Assembly (NCBI GenBank): GCA_965246805.1
Contig: CBDFFO010000007.1
Coordinates: forward strand, 186,001 to 250,000
DNA length: 64,000 nucleotides
DNA from: Schlegelella_A sp965246805
GTDB taxonomy: Bacteria; Pseudomonadota; Gammaproteobacteria; Burkholderiales; Burkholderiaceae_C
Direction: 5' to 3'
Below, in pieces: positions 25,077-34,535 of the stretch (its first letter is position 1; every line of letters starts with the position of its first letter). The notes below the pieces were generated by a model. That model was not told the DNA's origin. It searched no databases and worked only from the letters and a program-made list of their open reading frames with translations. The translations under genes were made by a program, and so were the position numbers.

Positions 25077-26120
25077 CTACTCAGAAGTGAAGATCGACCC
25101 GAGTCGCTCCATCCGCTCTAGGGCCATGCCGCATCCGCGAACCACGCAGGTCAGCGGGTCTTCGCCGACGAGCACCGGCAGACCCGTTTCTTCGGCGAGC
25201 AGACGGTCGAGGTCGCGCAGCAACGCGCCGCCGCCCGTCAGCATCATGCCGCGCTCGGCGATGTCGGCGCCAAGCTCTGGCGGCGTCTGTTCGAGCGCGT
25301 TCTTGACGCTGGAGACGATCTGGTTGAGCGGGTCGGTGAGCGCTTCGAGGATCTCGTTCGACGAGATCGTGAAGCTGCGCGGCACCCCTTCGCTCAGGTT
25401 GCGGCCCTTGACCTCGATCTCTTTCACCTCGGAGCCGGGAAACGCGCTGCCGATGTTCTTCTTGATCATCTCGGCCGTCGGCTCGCCGATCAGCATGCCG
25501 TAGTTGCGGCGGATGTAGTTGATGATGGCTTCGTCGAATTTGTCGCCACCGACTCGCACGCTGCCCTTGTAGACCATGCCGCCGAGCGAGATGACGCCGA
25601 CTTCAGTAGTGCCGCCGCCGATGTCGACCACCATCGAGCCGCTCGCTTCCGAGACCGGAAGGCCCGCCCCGATGGCCGCGGCCATCGGCTCTTCGATGAG
25701 GTACACATCGCTCGCACCGGCGCCGAGCGCCGATTCGCGGATCGCCCGGCGCTCGACCTGCGTCGAGCCACAAGGCACGCAGATGATGATGCGCGGGCTT
25801 GGCCTCAGGATGGATCTGGGGTGAACCATCTTGATGAACTGCTTCAACATCTGCTCGGTGACGGTGAAGTCGGCGATCACGCCGTCTTTCATCGGCCTGA
25901 TGGCTTCGATGTTGCCCGGCACCTTGCCGAGCATTGCCTTGGCTTCGCGGCCGACGGCCTGAATGGTCTTCTTGCCATTCGGGCCGCCTTCATGGCGGAT
26001 GGCGACGACGGATGGCTCGTCGAGCACGATGCCCTTGCCACGCACGTAGATCAACGTGTTGGCGGTACCGAGGTCAATGGCGAGGTCCGTCGAGAAATAA
26101 CGACGAAAGGATCCGAACAT
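25077..26120 (-). CDS. mreB: Actin-like cell-shape protein MreB
   Basis: 347 residues, the normal length. MreB filaments steer the elongasome. Actin-fold motifs: DLAIDLGTANTLIYVRGKGIV (phosphate 1), VVDIGGGTTEVGVISLGG (phosphate 2), and MLTGGGALLRDLDRLL (adenosine). The N-terminus MFGSFRRYFSTD includes the short amphipathic membrane helix of Gram-negative MreB, which fixes the start at 26120; a longer frame upstream is noise. It is divergent from gatC across 146 bases. First gene of the rod-shape cluster. Confidence 0.98.
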   Translation of the reverse strand: MFGSFRRYFSTDLAIDLGTANTLIYVRGKGIVLDEPSVVAIRHEGGPNGKKTIQAVGREAKAMLGKVPGNIEAIRPMKDGVIADFTVTEQMLKQFIKMVHPRSILRPSPRIIICVPCGSTQVERRAIRESALGAGASDVYLIEEPMAAAIGAGLPVSEASGSMVVDIGGGTTEVGVISLGGMVYKGSVRVGGDKFDEAIINYIRRNYGMLIGEPTAEMIKKNIGSAFPGSEVKEIEVKGRNLSEGVPRSFTISSNEILEALTDPLNQIVSSVKNALEQTPPELGADIAERGMMLTGGGALLRDLDRLLAEETGLPVLVGEDPLTCVVRGCGMALERMERLGSIFTSE

Positions 26121-26266
26121 GTTGGGGGAGCGAGGGGTGTCCAGGGGGACGTCGGAGGAGCCGACAGGCCGGGGCGCGCTTTCGACGTCGAGCTTTCCGA
26201 GGTCGAAGATGCTGCGGACGGACGGGGCCTGTGGGGCGAGATTTAACCAAGGATAATAACCTCTCC

Positions 26267-26566
26267 ATGGCCCTCTCCCTAGATGATGTGCACCGGATCG
26301 CGCAGCTGGCGCGGCTCGAGCTCGAACCCGCCGAAGAGCGCGCGATGCAGGCCCAGCTGAACAGCTTCTTCCGCGTCGTCGAGCAGATGAGTGCGGTCGA
26401 CACGAGCGGCGTCGAGCCGCTCTACACGCCACTGTCGGCGGTGCAGGAAACGCATCTGCGCTTGCGTGACGACGTCGTCACCGAAAGCGACGCACGCGTG
26501 CTCAACCTCGCGAACGCGCCGGCCACGGCGCTGGGGCTCTTCCTCGTGCCGAAGGTGATCGATTGA
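26267..26566 (+). CDS. gatC: Glu-tRNA(Gln)/Asp-tRNA(Asn) amidotransferase subunit C
   Basis: 99 residues. Small structural subunit of the GatCAB amidotransferase, which converts misacylated Glu-tRNA(Gln) or Asp-tRNA(Asn). Family pattern MALSLDDVHRIAQLARLELEP, FFRVVEQMSAVDTSGVEPLYTP and LRDDVVTE is clear. ATG at 26267 from the family N-terminus. Its stop overlaps the gatA start (TTGA, four bases). Confidence 0.95.
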   Translation: MALSLDDVHRIAQLARLELEPAEERAMQAQLNSFFRVVEQMSAVDTSGVEPLYTPLSAVQETHLRLRDDVVTESDARVLNLANAPATALGLFLVPKVID

Positions 26567-28065
26567 GCGAGCTGCACGAGATGGGTGTGGCCGCGCTCGG
26601 CGCGGCCCTGCGCGAGAAAACCGTGTCGAGCGTCGAGCTGACGTCGCACCTGCTCGCGCGAATGGCCGCGCATCACGACCTGGGCGCCGTGCTGAGCCGC
26701 GACGACGCCGCCGCGATAGCCGCCGCCGGTGCGGCCGATGCGCGCCGCGCGGCCGGCGAGGAGGGCGCGCTGCTCGGCATCCCGATCGCGCACAAGGACA
26801 TCTACGTCACGCGCGCGCTGCCCACCACCGCGGGCTCGAAGATGCTCGAGGGCTACCGGAGCCCTTTCGATGCCGGCGTCGTCGAACGCCTCGCGCAGGC
26901 CGGTACCGTCACGCTCGGCAAGCTCAACTGCGACGAGTTCGCGATGGGCTCGGCGAACGAGAACTCGGCGTTCGGGAGGGTGCTGAACCCGTGGGACACA
27001 AGCCGGGTGCCGGGGGGTTCATCGGGGGGCTCGGCGGCTGCGGTCGCGGCGCGCCTGATGCCCGCGGCAACCGGCACCGACACCGGCGGGTCGATCCGCC
27101 AGCCTGCGAGCTTCACCGGCACCACCGGCATCAAACCCACCTACGGCGTGTGTTCGCGCTACGGCATGATCGCCTTCGCGTCCAGCCTCGACCAGGCTGG
27201 CCCGATCGCGCGCAGTGCAGAAGACTGCGCGTTGCTGCTGGGTGCGATGAGCGGCTTCGATGCGCGCGATTCGACCAGCGCCAATCGGCCCCCGCAAGAC
27301 TTCCACACCGAGATGCTCGCGGCACGGGAGGGAGCGACGGTTGCAGAGCCGCTCGCCGGTCTGCGCGTCGGCATCCCCAAAGAGTTCTTCCCGGCCGCGC
27401 TCGCGGCCGACGTGAACGGCGCGGTGCGTGCGAGCCTGGCCGAATTCGAAAAGCTCGGGGCGACGCTGGTCGACGTGAGCCTGCCGCGCACCGAGCTCTC
27501 GATTCCGGTGTACTACATCATCGCGCCGGCAGAGGCCTCGTCAAACCTCGGTCGCTTCGATGGCGTGCGCTACGGCCATCGCGCCGCGCGCTACGGCGAC
27601 CTCACGAGCATGTACGAAACGAGTCGCAGCGAAGGCTTCGGCGCCGAGGTGAAGCGGCGCATCATGATCGGCACCTACGTGCTGAGCCATGGCTACTACG
27701 ACGCGTACTACCTGCAGGCGCAGAAGCTGCGCCGCATGATCGCCGACGACTTCCAGACCTGCTTCGGCGCCTGCGATGTCATCGCCGGCCCGGTCGCACC
27801 GACGGTGGCGTGGAAGCTCGGCTCGAAGAGCGACGACCCGGTAGCGAACTATCTGGCCGACATCTTCACGCTGCCGGCGAGCCTGGCCGGCCTGCCGGCG
27901 ATGAGCGTTCCCTGCGGGTTCGGTGAAGGCGCGCTGCCAGTAGGCCTGCAACTGATCGGCAACTATTTTTCGGAAGGCACCTTGCTGCATGCCGCGCACG
28001 CGTTCCAGCAAGCGACCGACTGGCACGCGCGCGCGCCGTCCATGGCGCTGACCAACGCTGACTGA
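26563..28065 (+). CDS. gatA: Glu-tRNA(Gln)/Asp-tRNA(Asn) amidotransferase subunit A
   Basis: 500 residues. Amidase-signature subunit producing ammonia from glutamine or asparagine. Catalytic Ser-cisSer-Lys elements: IAHKDIY (Lys about 77), and GGSSGGSAAAVAARL with GTDTGGSIRQPASF. The start is TTG at 26563 overlapping the gatC stop; an ATG six codons later is a possible alternative. Its last base is the first base of gatB (one-base overlap, TGATGG). Confidence 0.97.
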   Translation: MSELHEMGVAALGAALREKTVSSVELTSHLLARMAAHHDLGAVLSRDDAAAIAAAGAADARRAAGEEGALLGIPIAHKDIYVTRALPTTAGSKMLEGYRSPFDAGVVERLAQAGTVTLGKLNCDEFAMGSANENSAFGRVLNPWDTSRVPGGSSGGSAAAVAARLMPAATGTDTGGSIRQPASFTGTTGIKPTYGVCSRYGMIAFASSLDQAGPIARSAEDCALLLGAMSGFDARDSTSANRPPQDFHTEMLAAREGATVAEPLAGLRVGIPKEFFPAALAADVNGAVRASLAEFEKLGATLVDVSLPRTELSIPVYYIIAPAEASSNLGRFDGVRYGHRAARYGDLTSMYETSRSEGFGAEVKRRIMIGTYVLSHGYYDAYYLQAQKLRRMIADDFQTCFGACDVIAGPVAPTVAWKLGSKSDDPVANYLADIFTLPASLAGLPAMSVPCGFGEGALPVGLQLIGNYFSEGTLLHAAHAFQQATDWHARAPSMALTNAD

Positions 28066-29594
28066 TGGCCCACCCTGCACTCACTCGTGGCTACGAGGTC
28101 GTGATCGGCATCGAGACGCACACCCAGCTGGCCACCCGCTCGAAGATCTTCAGCGGTTCGTCGACCGCGTTCGGGGCCGAGCCGAACAGCCAGGCTTCGG
28201 CCGTCGACCTCGCACTGCCCGGCACCTTGCCCGTGTTGAATCGCGGCGCGGTCGAGTGCGCGATCCGCTTCGGCATCGCCGTCGGCGCGACCGTCGCGCC
28301 GCTCTCGATCTTCGCTCGCAAGAACTACTTCTACCCCGATCTGCCGAAGGGCTACCAAATCAGCCAGTACGAGACGCCGGTGGTGCAGGGCGGCGCGGTC
28401 GAGTTCCTCGTCGCCGGCGTGCCGCACAGGGTCAACCTCACGCGCGCGCACCTCGAGGAAGATGCCGGAAAATCGATCCACGGCGTGACCACCGTCGACG
28501 CGAGCGGAGACGCGAACCACACGCACGGCGATCAGACCGGCGTCGACCTGAACCGCGCCGGCACGCCGCTGCTCGAGATCGTCACCGAGCCCGACATGCG
28601 TTCGAGCACCGAGGCGACCGAGTACGCAAAGGCGTTGCACGAACTCGTGATGTGGCTCGGCATCTGCGATGGCAACATGCAGGAGGGCAGCTTTCGCTGC
28701 GATGCCAACGTCTCGGTGCGCAGGCCCGGCGCGCCGTTCGGGACGCGCCGCGAGATCAAGAACCTGAACAGCTTTCGCCACATGCAGCAGGCGATCGACA
28801 GCGAGGTGCAGTGGCAGATCAACACGCTCGAGGACGGCGGCACTGTCCGCCAGGCCACGGTGCTCTTCGATGCCGAACGCGGCGAGACGCGCGCGATGCG
28901 CAGCAAGGAAGACGCGCACGACTACCGCTACTTCCCGGATCCCGACCTGCCGCCGCTGGTGATCGCGAGCAGCTGGGTCGACCGCGTGCGTGCGGAGATG
29001 CCCGAACTGCCGGCGCAGATGGCGGCTCGCTTCCAACGCGAGCACCAGCTCTCGGTGGGAGACGCCGCCGTTTTGACCGCGAGCCGCGCGATGGCGCGTT
29101 ACTTCGAAGCCGCCCTCGCGGCGTTGCCGTCGTCACCCGACCGCACCGGTGCGGCCAAGGCGGTCGCGAACTGGTTGATGGGCGAGGTGTCGCGCCGCCT
29201 CAACGCCGAATCCGTCGACATCGCGGCCTGCCCGGTGTTGCCATCGTCGCTCGCCGCGCTGATCGGCCGCGTGCGCGACGGCACCGTCTCGATGAACGGG
29301 GCCAAGCAGGTGTTCGAGCAGCTGTGGGGCGCGCCCGACGGCACTGCGGCCACGTCGGCTCAGGAAGCGGTCGACGCGATCATCGCGGCCCGCGGTCTGG
29401 CGCAGATGAACGACAGCGGCGAACTGGAGCGGGCGATCGACGGCGTGCTCGCGGCAAACGCGAAACTCGTCGACGAGGTTCGTGCCGGCAAGGACAAAGC
29501 TTTCAACGCGCTCGTCGGTCAGGTCATGAGGGCGACCCGCGGCCAGGGCAACCCGACTCAGGTGAATGAGTTGCTGCGCAAGAAGCTCGGCTGA
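28065..29594 (+). CDS. gatB: Glu-tRNA(Gln)/Asp-tRNA(Asn) amidotransferase subunit B
   Basis: 509 residues. Kinase-like tRNA-binding subunit that activates the Glu/Asp carboxyl with ATP. Seen: GYEVVIGIETHTQLATRSKIFS, YFYPDLPKGYQISQYETP, RAHLEEDAGKSIH, EDAHDYRYFPDPDLPPL, and the C-terminal YqeY/helical domain ending TQVNELLRKKLG. Slightly longer than the ~480 usual. Presence of gatCAB suggests the organism lacks a discriminating GlnRS and/or AsnRS, which cannot be tested in this window. Confidence 0.97.
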   Translation: MAHPALTRGYEVVIGIETHTQLATRSKIFSGSSTAFGAEPNSQASAVDLALPGTLPVLNRGAVECAIRFGIAVGATVAPLSIFARKNYFYPDLPKGYQISQYETPVVQGGAVEFLVAGVPHRVNLTRAHLEEDAGKSIHGVTTVDASGDANHTHGDQTGVDLNRAGTPLLEIVTEPDMRSSTEATEYAKALHELVMWLGICDGNMQEGSFRCDANVSVRRPGAPFGTRREIKNLNSFRHMQQAIDSEVQWQINTLEDGGTVRQATVLFDAERGETRAMRSKEDAHDYRYFPDPDLPPLVIASSWVDRVRAEMPELPAQMAARFQREHQLSVGDAAVLTASRAMARYFEAALAALPSSPDRTGAAKAVANWLMGEVSRRLNAESVDIAACPVLPSSLAALIGRVRDGTVSMNGAKQVFEQLWGAPDGTAATSAQEAVDAIIAARGLAQMNDSGELERAIDGVLAANAKLVDEVRAGKDKAFNALVGQVMRATRGQGNPTQVNELLRKKLG

Positions 29595-29610
29595 TCGGCG
29601 GGCGAGCGAC

Positions 29611-30408
29611 CTACTTCGCCTTCAGCGAGGCCTTGGCTGTCACGCCGGACGCGCTCGTCGTGGCGATCCCCTCTGGTCTCGACATCGATGGGGGTGGAGC
29701 CAAGACCGACTTCACCGGGGTCGTGGCCGACGCGGCCGGGCCCATCGAACCCGGCTGGGCGCCGGCCCAGAGCCTCTTCAAGCGTGCGAGTTCGCTGTCG
29801 TAGAGGGCGTTGATGCGTACCACCTCGCCTGGCTGGTTCTGCATGAGGGAACGCTGCGCGCTCAGCGACGCTTCGTTCGCCTCCACCGCATTGCGCAGTT
29901 TGGGCGGCATCGTCTTGCCGACGTAGAACTCCGCTTCGTCGAGCAAGGGCTTGCGTTCCACGAGCAGCGCATTGATGCGCGTTTCAGACAGTTTGATCGC
30001 ACTGCGGATGTCGTCGAGGGCCTTCTCGCGCGCGGCCTGGTGAGCCGCTTCGTTCGGAAAGCGGTGCATCAGGTTGCGATCGCGCCGCATCGCGTCCAGA
30101 CGCGCGACACGCTCGGCCGACGCTTCGCGTTCGCGCGCTTCGGCGTCGGCCCTCTCGTCGGCCGTGAGTGCGGGCGACTCGATGTGATTCAACGATCCGT
30201 CGGCGTTGAGCACCCGCTGATCGCGATCGGCGCATTGCAGGATCAGACGGTCGGACGAGAGCCGCTTGCCGGACGCGTCGACGCAGGTGTAGACCAGACC
30301 ACGCTGCGGCGCGGCGGTTTGCGCCCAAACATGAGACGAGACGAGCAGCGCGGCGGCGCTTGCGCCGACCGTCCACCACGCGAACCTGGCATCACCGCGC
30401 GTCGACAT
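29611..30408 (-). CDS. Secreted DUF4124-like protein of unknown function
   Basis: 265 residues. An N-terminal signal sequence (hydrophobic TVGASAAALLVSSHVWAQ) is followed by a short domain, YTCVDASGKRLSSDRLILQCADRDQRVL, like the DUF4124 domain of envelope proteins, with two cysteines. Then comes a highly charged helical, probably coiled-coil part (about 80-215) and a Pro/Ser/Ala-rich tail. It starts at the base after the pyrE stop codon, on the same strand, so it is probably expressed with pyrE. The function is unknown; the neighbour relationship does not explain it. Confidence 0.8.
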   Translation of the reverse strand: MSTRGDARFAWWTVGASAAALLVSSHVWAQTAAPQRGLVYTCVDASGKRLSSDRLILQCADRDQRVLNADGSLNHIESPALTADERADAEAREREASAERVARLDAMRRDRNLMHRFPNEAAHQAAREKALDDIRSAIKLSETRINALLVERKPLLDEAEFYVGKTMPPKLRNAVEANEASLSAQRSLMQNQPGEVVRINALYDSELARLKRLWAGAQPGSMGPAASATTPVKSVLAPPPSMSRPEGIATTSASGVTAKASLKAK

Positions 30409-31089
30409 TCACACTCCGTAGCGTTCTCGATAGCGCGCAACCGCTGCACCATGGGCGGCCAGGGCCGGATCGTCGGTGGCTTCCAGGTAGTTCATCAGAT
30501 CCTGCAACGTGGCGATGGCCACCACCGGCATGCCGTGCTCGCGCTCGAAGTCGAGCGCCGCCGAGCTGGCAGAGAGGTTGCCGTCGGTGCCGCCACGCTC
30601 CATCCGATCGAGCGCGATCAACACCGCCACCGGCGATGCACCTTCACGCAGGATCAATTGAACCGATTCACGTTTCGACGCACCGTCGGAGATCACATCA
30701 TCGATGATCACGGTGCGTCCGCGCAATGCGGCGCCCACGACAAGGCCACCCTCGCCGTGATCTTTTGCTTCCTTCCTGTTGTACGCGAACGGCACGTCGC
30801 GACCGGCCCGCGCCAACGCCACGGCCGCGGCCGATGCGAGCGTGATGCCCTTGTAGGCCGGCCCGAACAGCATGTCGAATCCGATGCCCGATTCGAGCAG
30901 CCGGCGCGCGTAGAACTCGGCAAGGCGGCCGAGCTTGACACCGTTGTCGAACAATGCGGAGTTGAAGAAGTACGGCGACAATCGACCGGCCTTGGTCTTG
31001 AACTCGCCGAAGCGCAGCACGCCGGCGTCGACCGCGAACTCGACGAACTCGAAAGCGAGCGTGGGCTCGGCCAGTGTCGGTGGGGTCAT
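30409..31089 (-). CDS. pyrE: Orotate phosphoribosyltransferase
   Basis: 226 residues. Makes orotidine 5'-phosphate in pyrimidine synthesis. N-terminal FKTKAGRLSPYFFN, GPAYKGITLASAAAVAL, AYNRKEAKDHGEGG, and the PRPP-binding motif RTVIIDDVISDGAS are all intact. ATG at 31089. The start region is close to the divergent exonuclease III gene. Confidence 0.97.
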   Translation of the reverse strand: MTPPTLAEPTLAFEFVEFAVDAGVLRFGEFKTKAGRLSPYFFNSALFDNGVKLGRLAEFYARRLLESGIGFDMLFGPAYKGITLASAAAVALARAGRDVPFAYNRKEAKDHGEGGLVVGAALRGRTVIIDDVISDGASKRESVQLILREGASPVAVLIALDRMERGGTDGNLSASSAALDFEREHGMPVVAIATLQDLMNYLEATDDPALAAHGAAVARYRERYGV

Positions 31090-31181
31090 CGCCTGATCGC
31101 CATTGGGTGGGTCGCGCCGCGATCGATTCGCCGCACGTTGCTCGCTTCCTCGCTCGTTACGAACACCGCTCGCGCCAACCG

Positions 31182-31979
31182 TTGTTTCGACTCGTCTCGC
31201 TCAATCTGAACGGCATTCGCTCGGCCGCGAAAAAGGGCTTCGTAGCCTGGGCCGAAGGTGTGGGCGCCGATTGTATGGGCGTGCAGGAACTGAAGGCACA
31301 GGCCGACACGCTCGCGGGTCGCTTCGACGTGTTGGCCGGCATGCGTGGCCACTTTCAATGCGCCGACAAGAAGGGCTACTCGGGCGTGGGCCTGTACAGC
31401 CGGAAAAAACCGAGCGCGGTCCGGCTCGGCTTTGGAGACGCGGAGTTCGATGCCGAAGGCCGTTATGTCGAGTTGCGCTTTGACCGACCTTCGCGCCGAA
31501 AACTGCCGCTGCTGAGCGTCGTGAGCTGCTACTTTCCTAGCGGCTCGAGCGGCGAGCACCGGCAGGCGGCGAAGTTTCGATTCCTCGCGTTGATGGCCCC
31601 TTATTTGCGAGCATTGGCCGAGGCGCGCGAAGTCATTGTCGTCGGCGACATCAATATCGCGCATCGGGAAATCGATCTGAAGAACTGGAAGGGCAACCGG
31701 AAGAACAGCGGCTTCCTGCCCGACGAGCGGGCCTGGATGACCCGGCTCGTAGAGGAACTCGGTTATGTCGACGTCTTCCGCACCTTGAACCCGCATCCCG
31801 AGCAATACACGTGGTGGAGCCAGCGCGGCCAGGCGCGCGCGAAGAACGTCGGCTGGCGGCTCGACTACCACCTCGCGACCGCCGGCGTGGCCGCGCTCGC
31901 GCGAAGCGAGCACATCTATCTCGAGCAACGCTTCAGCGATCACGCGCCGGTCGTGATCGACTACGCGTTCACACTTTGA
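31182..31979 (+). CDS. xth: Exodeoxyribonuclease III (AP endonuclease)
   Basis: About 265 residues. Mg-dependent AP endonuclease/3' exonuclease of base-excision repair. Motifs in order: VSLNLNGIRSAAKKGF, GVQELKAQ (catalytic Glu), VVGDINIAHREIDLKNWKGN, ARAKNVGWRLDYHL and SDHAPVVIDY (catalytic Asp-His). The start is uncertain: the protein's conserved part begins at TTG 31182 (LFRLVSLNLN), and the frame stays open upstream to a GTG inside pyrE at 31074. No good ribosome-binding site decides it. The following 218 bases to the esterase contain only a short Arg-rich open frame that I do not call a gene. Confidence 0.93.
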   Translation: MFRLVSLNLNGIRSAAKKGFVAWAEGVGADCMGVQELKAQADTLAGRFDVLAGMRGHFQCADKKGYSGVGLYSRKKPSAVRLGFGDAEFDAEGRYVELRFDRPSRRKLPLLSVVSCYFPSGSSGEHRQAAKFRFLALMAPYLRALAEAREVIVVGDINIAHREIDLKNWKGNRKNSGFLPDERAWMTRLVEELGYVDVFRTLNPHPEQYTWWSQRGQARAKNVGWRLDYHLATAGVAALARSEHIYLEQRFSDHAPVVIDYAFTL

Positions 31980-32197
31980 CTCCCGTTGCTTATTCCCCGC
32001 CTTGAGCATACGACCTTGAACTCCCCTGCCGCATCCATGACGCCGATGCGCACCGCCCTCGACGACCAACGCCGCCGCGTGGCCCGCCTGCCTCCGCGAC
32101 GCCAGCGCCGGGCGCAGCAGGCGCTGCGCGGGACGACGCCTCGGCCGCGGAACGCCGCTTGCTCTGAAACCGCGTGATCCACTTCTCCGAGCTCTGA

Positions 32198-32869
32198 ATG
32201 AACCTCGACGCCATCGAACTCGAAACCGGGCTCGACCCGCGCTTCGCCATCATCGTGCTGCACGGCCTCGGCGCCGATGGCAACGACTTTGTGTCGATCG
32301 CCAGCGAGCTCGATCTGAAAGCCGTGGGCGCGGTGCGCTACGTGTTCCCCCACGCGCCTACTCGGCCAGTCACCGTCAACAACGGCTACGTGATGCGCGC
32401 CTGGTATGACATCCTCGGCTTCGACCTGTCGAAGCGCGAAGACGAGCAGGGCCTGCGCGAATCGCAAGCGCTGGTCGAGGCGTTCGTCGCGCGCGAGAAC
32501 GAGCGCGGCGTGCCGACATCGCGCATCGTCATCGCCGGCTTCAGCCAGGGCTGCGCGATGACGCTAATGACTGGCTTGCGCCACCGCGAGCGGCTCGCGG
32601 CACTGGTCGGGATGTCGGGCTATCTGCCGCTGGCGGCGACGGTCGAAGACGAACGCCATGTCGCGAACCACGACGTGCCGATCTTTCTCGCGCACGGCAG
32701 GAACGACCCGGTCGTGTCGATCGAGCGCGGTCGCGCGTCGCGCGATGCGTTGCTCGCGCTCGGCCACGATGTGGAGTGGCACGAATACGCGATGCAGCAT
32801 TCGGTGTGCGCGCAGGAGATCGTCGACCTGAGCCGCTTCCTCGTCGGGCGGCTGGCGAACGGACGCTGA
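32198..32869 (+). CDS. Carboxylesterase/phospholipase (alpha/beta hydrolase)
   Basis: 223 residues of the carboxylesterase II / lysophospholipase-like family. HGLGADGNDFVSIA forms the oxyanion region, GFSQGCAMT is the GxSxG nucleophile elbow (Ser about 117), HGRNDPVV holds the acid, and the histidine lies near EWHEYAMQHSV. It hydrolyses small esters in the cytoplasm; natural substrate unknown. No signal peptide. The downstream convergent AmpG gene ends 10 bases away. Confidence 0.9.
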   Translation: MNLDAIELETGLDPRFAIIVLHGLGADGNDFVSIASELDLKAVGAVRYVFPHAPTRPVTVNNGYVMRAWYDILGFDLSKREDEQGLRESQALVEAFVARENERGVPTSRIVIAGFSQGCAMTLMTGLRHRERLAALVGMSGYLPLAATVEDERHVANHDVPIFLAHGRNDPVVSIERGRASRDALLALGHDVEWHEYAMQHSVCAQEIVDLSRFLVGRLANGR

Positions 32870-32879
32870 TCGGGGGCGA

Positions 32880-34535
32880 TCAGGCGAGGCCGGCGTTGAT
32901 CGGCGGTTTGGCTTCGAGCCACGCAATCGGTTGACGCAGACGCGCGAGCAAGAGCAGCGCCGGCAGCGCGACCACCGTCGAGACGAGAAAGAACGTCGGC
33001 CAGCCGACCGATTGCGCGAGCACCCCGGCCAGCGGCCCGACCCAGACGCGGCCGACGGTCGCGAACGCGCTCAGCAGCGCGTACTGCGTGGCGCTGTAGG
33101 ACCGGTTGCACAGGCTCATCAGGAAAGCGACGAAGGGCGCCGTGCCCATGCCGCTAGTGAGGTTCTCGGCGGCGATCGCCATCAACAGACCGCCGTCCAC
33201 CGTCGTTTCCTGCGCCAGCTTGACGATGCCCCAGTCGAACGGCGGCAACGTGATGCCGCCGAGCGCGCCACGGCCATTCACGGCGAGCCACCAGAAACCG
33301 AGGTTCCCAAGCATCTGCAGGATGCCGAAGAACATGAGCGCACGCCAGAGGCCGAGCCGGAACATGAACGCTCCGCCGATCAGCGCACCGCCGATGGTGA
33401 GCCAGAGGCCGAGCACCTTGTTGACGACGCCGACCTCGGCGGTGCCGAACTGCATGCCCTTCAACAGGAACGGAGTGAGCAGCGCGCCGGCGAAGGCATC
33501 GCCGAGCTTGTAGAGCACGATGAAGCCGAGAAACGCGACCGAGCCGCGCATCGAAAAATAGCTTTGCAAGCCACCAATCAGGGTGTCGAAGCGGGCGCGC
33601 CGCGCGGCCCAGGCCGCCAGCGGCAGCGTGATCGCGATGCCGGCGACGAGCGCAAGCAGATCGGCCCAGCGCCCCTGCAACGCGGGCGCCAGCGTGCTGC
33701 CCGCGAAGAGCGGCACGACGATCTGCCGCGCGAGGGGCGACAGCGCCTGATGTGTGAGCACGAAGCCGAACACCACCATCGCCGCCACCGCGAGAAAGCC
33801 CAGCAGATCGTTCCTCGCCACGCTCGCCGGCTGCTTCGCGTTCTGCAGGCGGGGCAGCAGCAGCGCCGACAATACGGCGGAGCCGACCAGCAACCAGGCC
33901 ATCGTTCGATAGACCTCCGGCCAGGTCCAGCCGCCGCCTTGTTTCGGGTCGACCCAGATGAAGGCGATGCCGCCCGACAGGATCATCGCGAGCCGGTAGC
34001 CGAGCACGTACAACGACGAGCCGAGGCCACGCTCCTCGGGCGTGAGCAAGTCGGTCTGGTAGGCGTCGACAACGATGTCCTGCGAGGCCGACAGCAGCGC
34101 GATCAGGCCCGCGAGCATCGCAAACACCGTGAGCGCCGAGCCGGGCGACGTTTCGGCGATGAGGGCGAGCGCACCCGCGACGGCGAGCTGCATCAAGACG
34201 ATCCAGCCACGACGCCGGCCGAGCCACGGCAGCTCGAAGCGGTCCATCAGCGGCGCCCACAGAAACTTGAACGTGTACGGCAGACCGACGAGGCTCAGGA
34301 AGCCGATGGTCGCGATGTCGATGCCATCGGCGGTGAGCCACGCCTGCATCGATTGGCCGGTGAGAGCGAGCGGCAGGCCCGATGCGAAGCCGAGCATCGT
34401 GACCGCGACGAGGTGGTGCAGCGCACGGCGGTCGACACGCGAGCGCGGGCGGGTGGGTGGCGGAGCGTTCAAGTCGGGCTTCGAAACACGGGCGATGGGC
34501 GGCCTCGACGATAAGCGGCTATCTTCGTGCCGCAT
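32880..34535 (-). CDS. ampG: AmpG-like MFS muropeptide permease
   Basis: 551 residues, 12-14 membrane segments. AmpG imports GlcNAc-anhydroMurNAc peptides for cell-wall recycling. Family signs: GFASGLPLALTGQSMQAWL at the first segment, GLPYTFKFLWAPLMDRF, GRRRGWIVLMQ, QDIVVDAYQTDLLTPEERG and a C-terminal SATQYALLSAFATVGRV. A 40-residue Pro/Arg-rich N-terminal tail precedes the first segment. Its ATG (34533-34535) overlaps the ATG of the divergent SUI1 gene by two bases; no other in-frame start keeps the first segment whole. Confidence 0.88.
   Translation of the reverse strand: MRHEDSRLSSRPPIARVSKPDLNAPPPTRPRSRVDRRALHHLVAVTMLGFASGLPLALTGQSMQAWLTADGIDIATIGFLSLVGLPYTFKFLWAPLMDRFELPWLGRRRGWIVLMQLAVAGALALIAETSPGSALTVFAMLAGLIALLSASQDIVVDAYQTDLLTPEERGLGSSLYVLGYRLAMILSGGIAFIWVDPKQGGGWTWPEVYRTMAWLLVGSAVLSALLLPRLQNAKQPASVARNDLLGFLAVAAMVVFGFVLTHQALSPLARQIVVPLFAGSTLAPALQGRWADLLALVAGIAITLPLAAWAARRARFDTLIGGLQSYFSMRGSVAFLGFIVLYKLGDAFAGALLTPFLLKGMQFGTAEVGVVNKVLGLWLTIGGALIGGAFMFRLGLWRALMFFGILQMLGNLGFWWLAVNGRGALGGITLPPFDWGIVKLAQETTVDGGLLMAIAAENLTSGMGTAPFVAFLMSLCNRSYSATQYALLSAFATVGRVWVGPLAGVLAQSVGWPTFFLVSTVVALPALLLLARLRQPIAWLEAKPPINAGLA

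Noticed and set aside
31986..32177. Short plus-strand frame (63 codons) between exonuclease III and the esterase
   Set aside because: Arg/Pro-rich, no homology I can recognise, and no clear ribosome-binding site.
32931..34514. Plus-strand frame of 527 codons opposite ampG
   Set aside because: Very charged, Gln/Arg/Glu-rich low-quality protein; the opposite strand is a clear membrane transporter.
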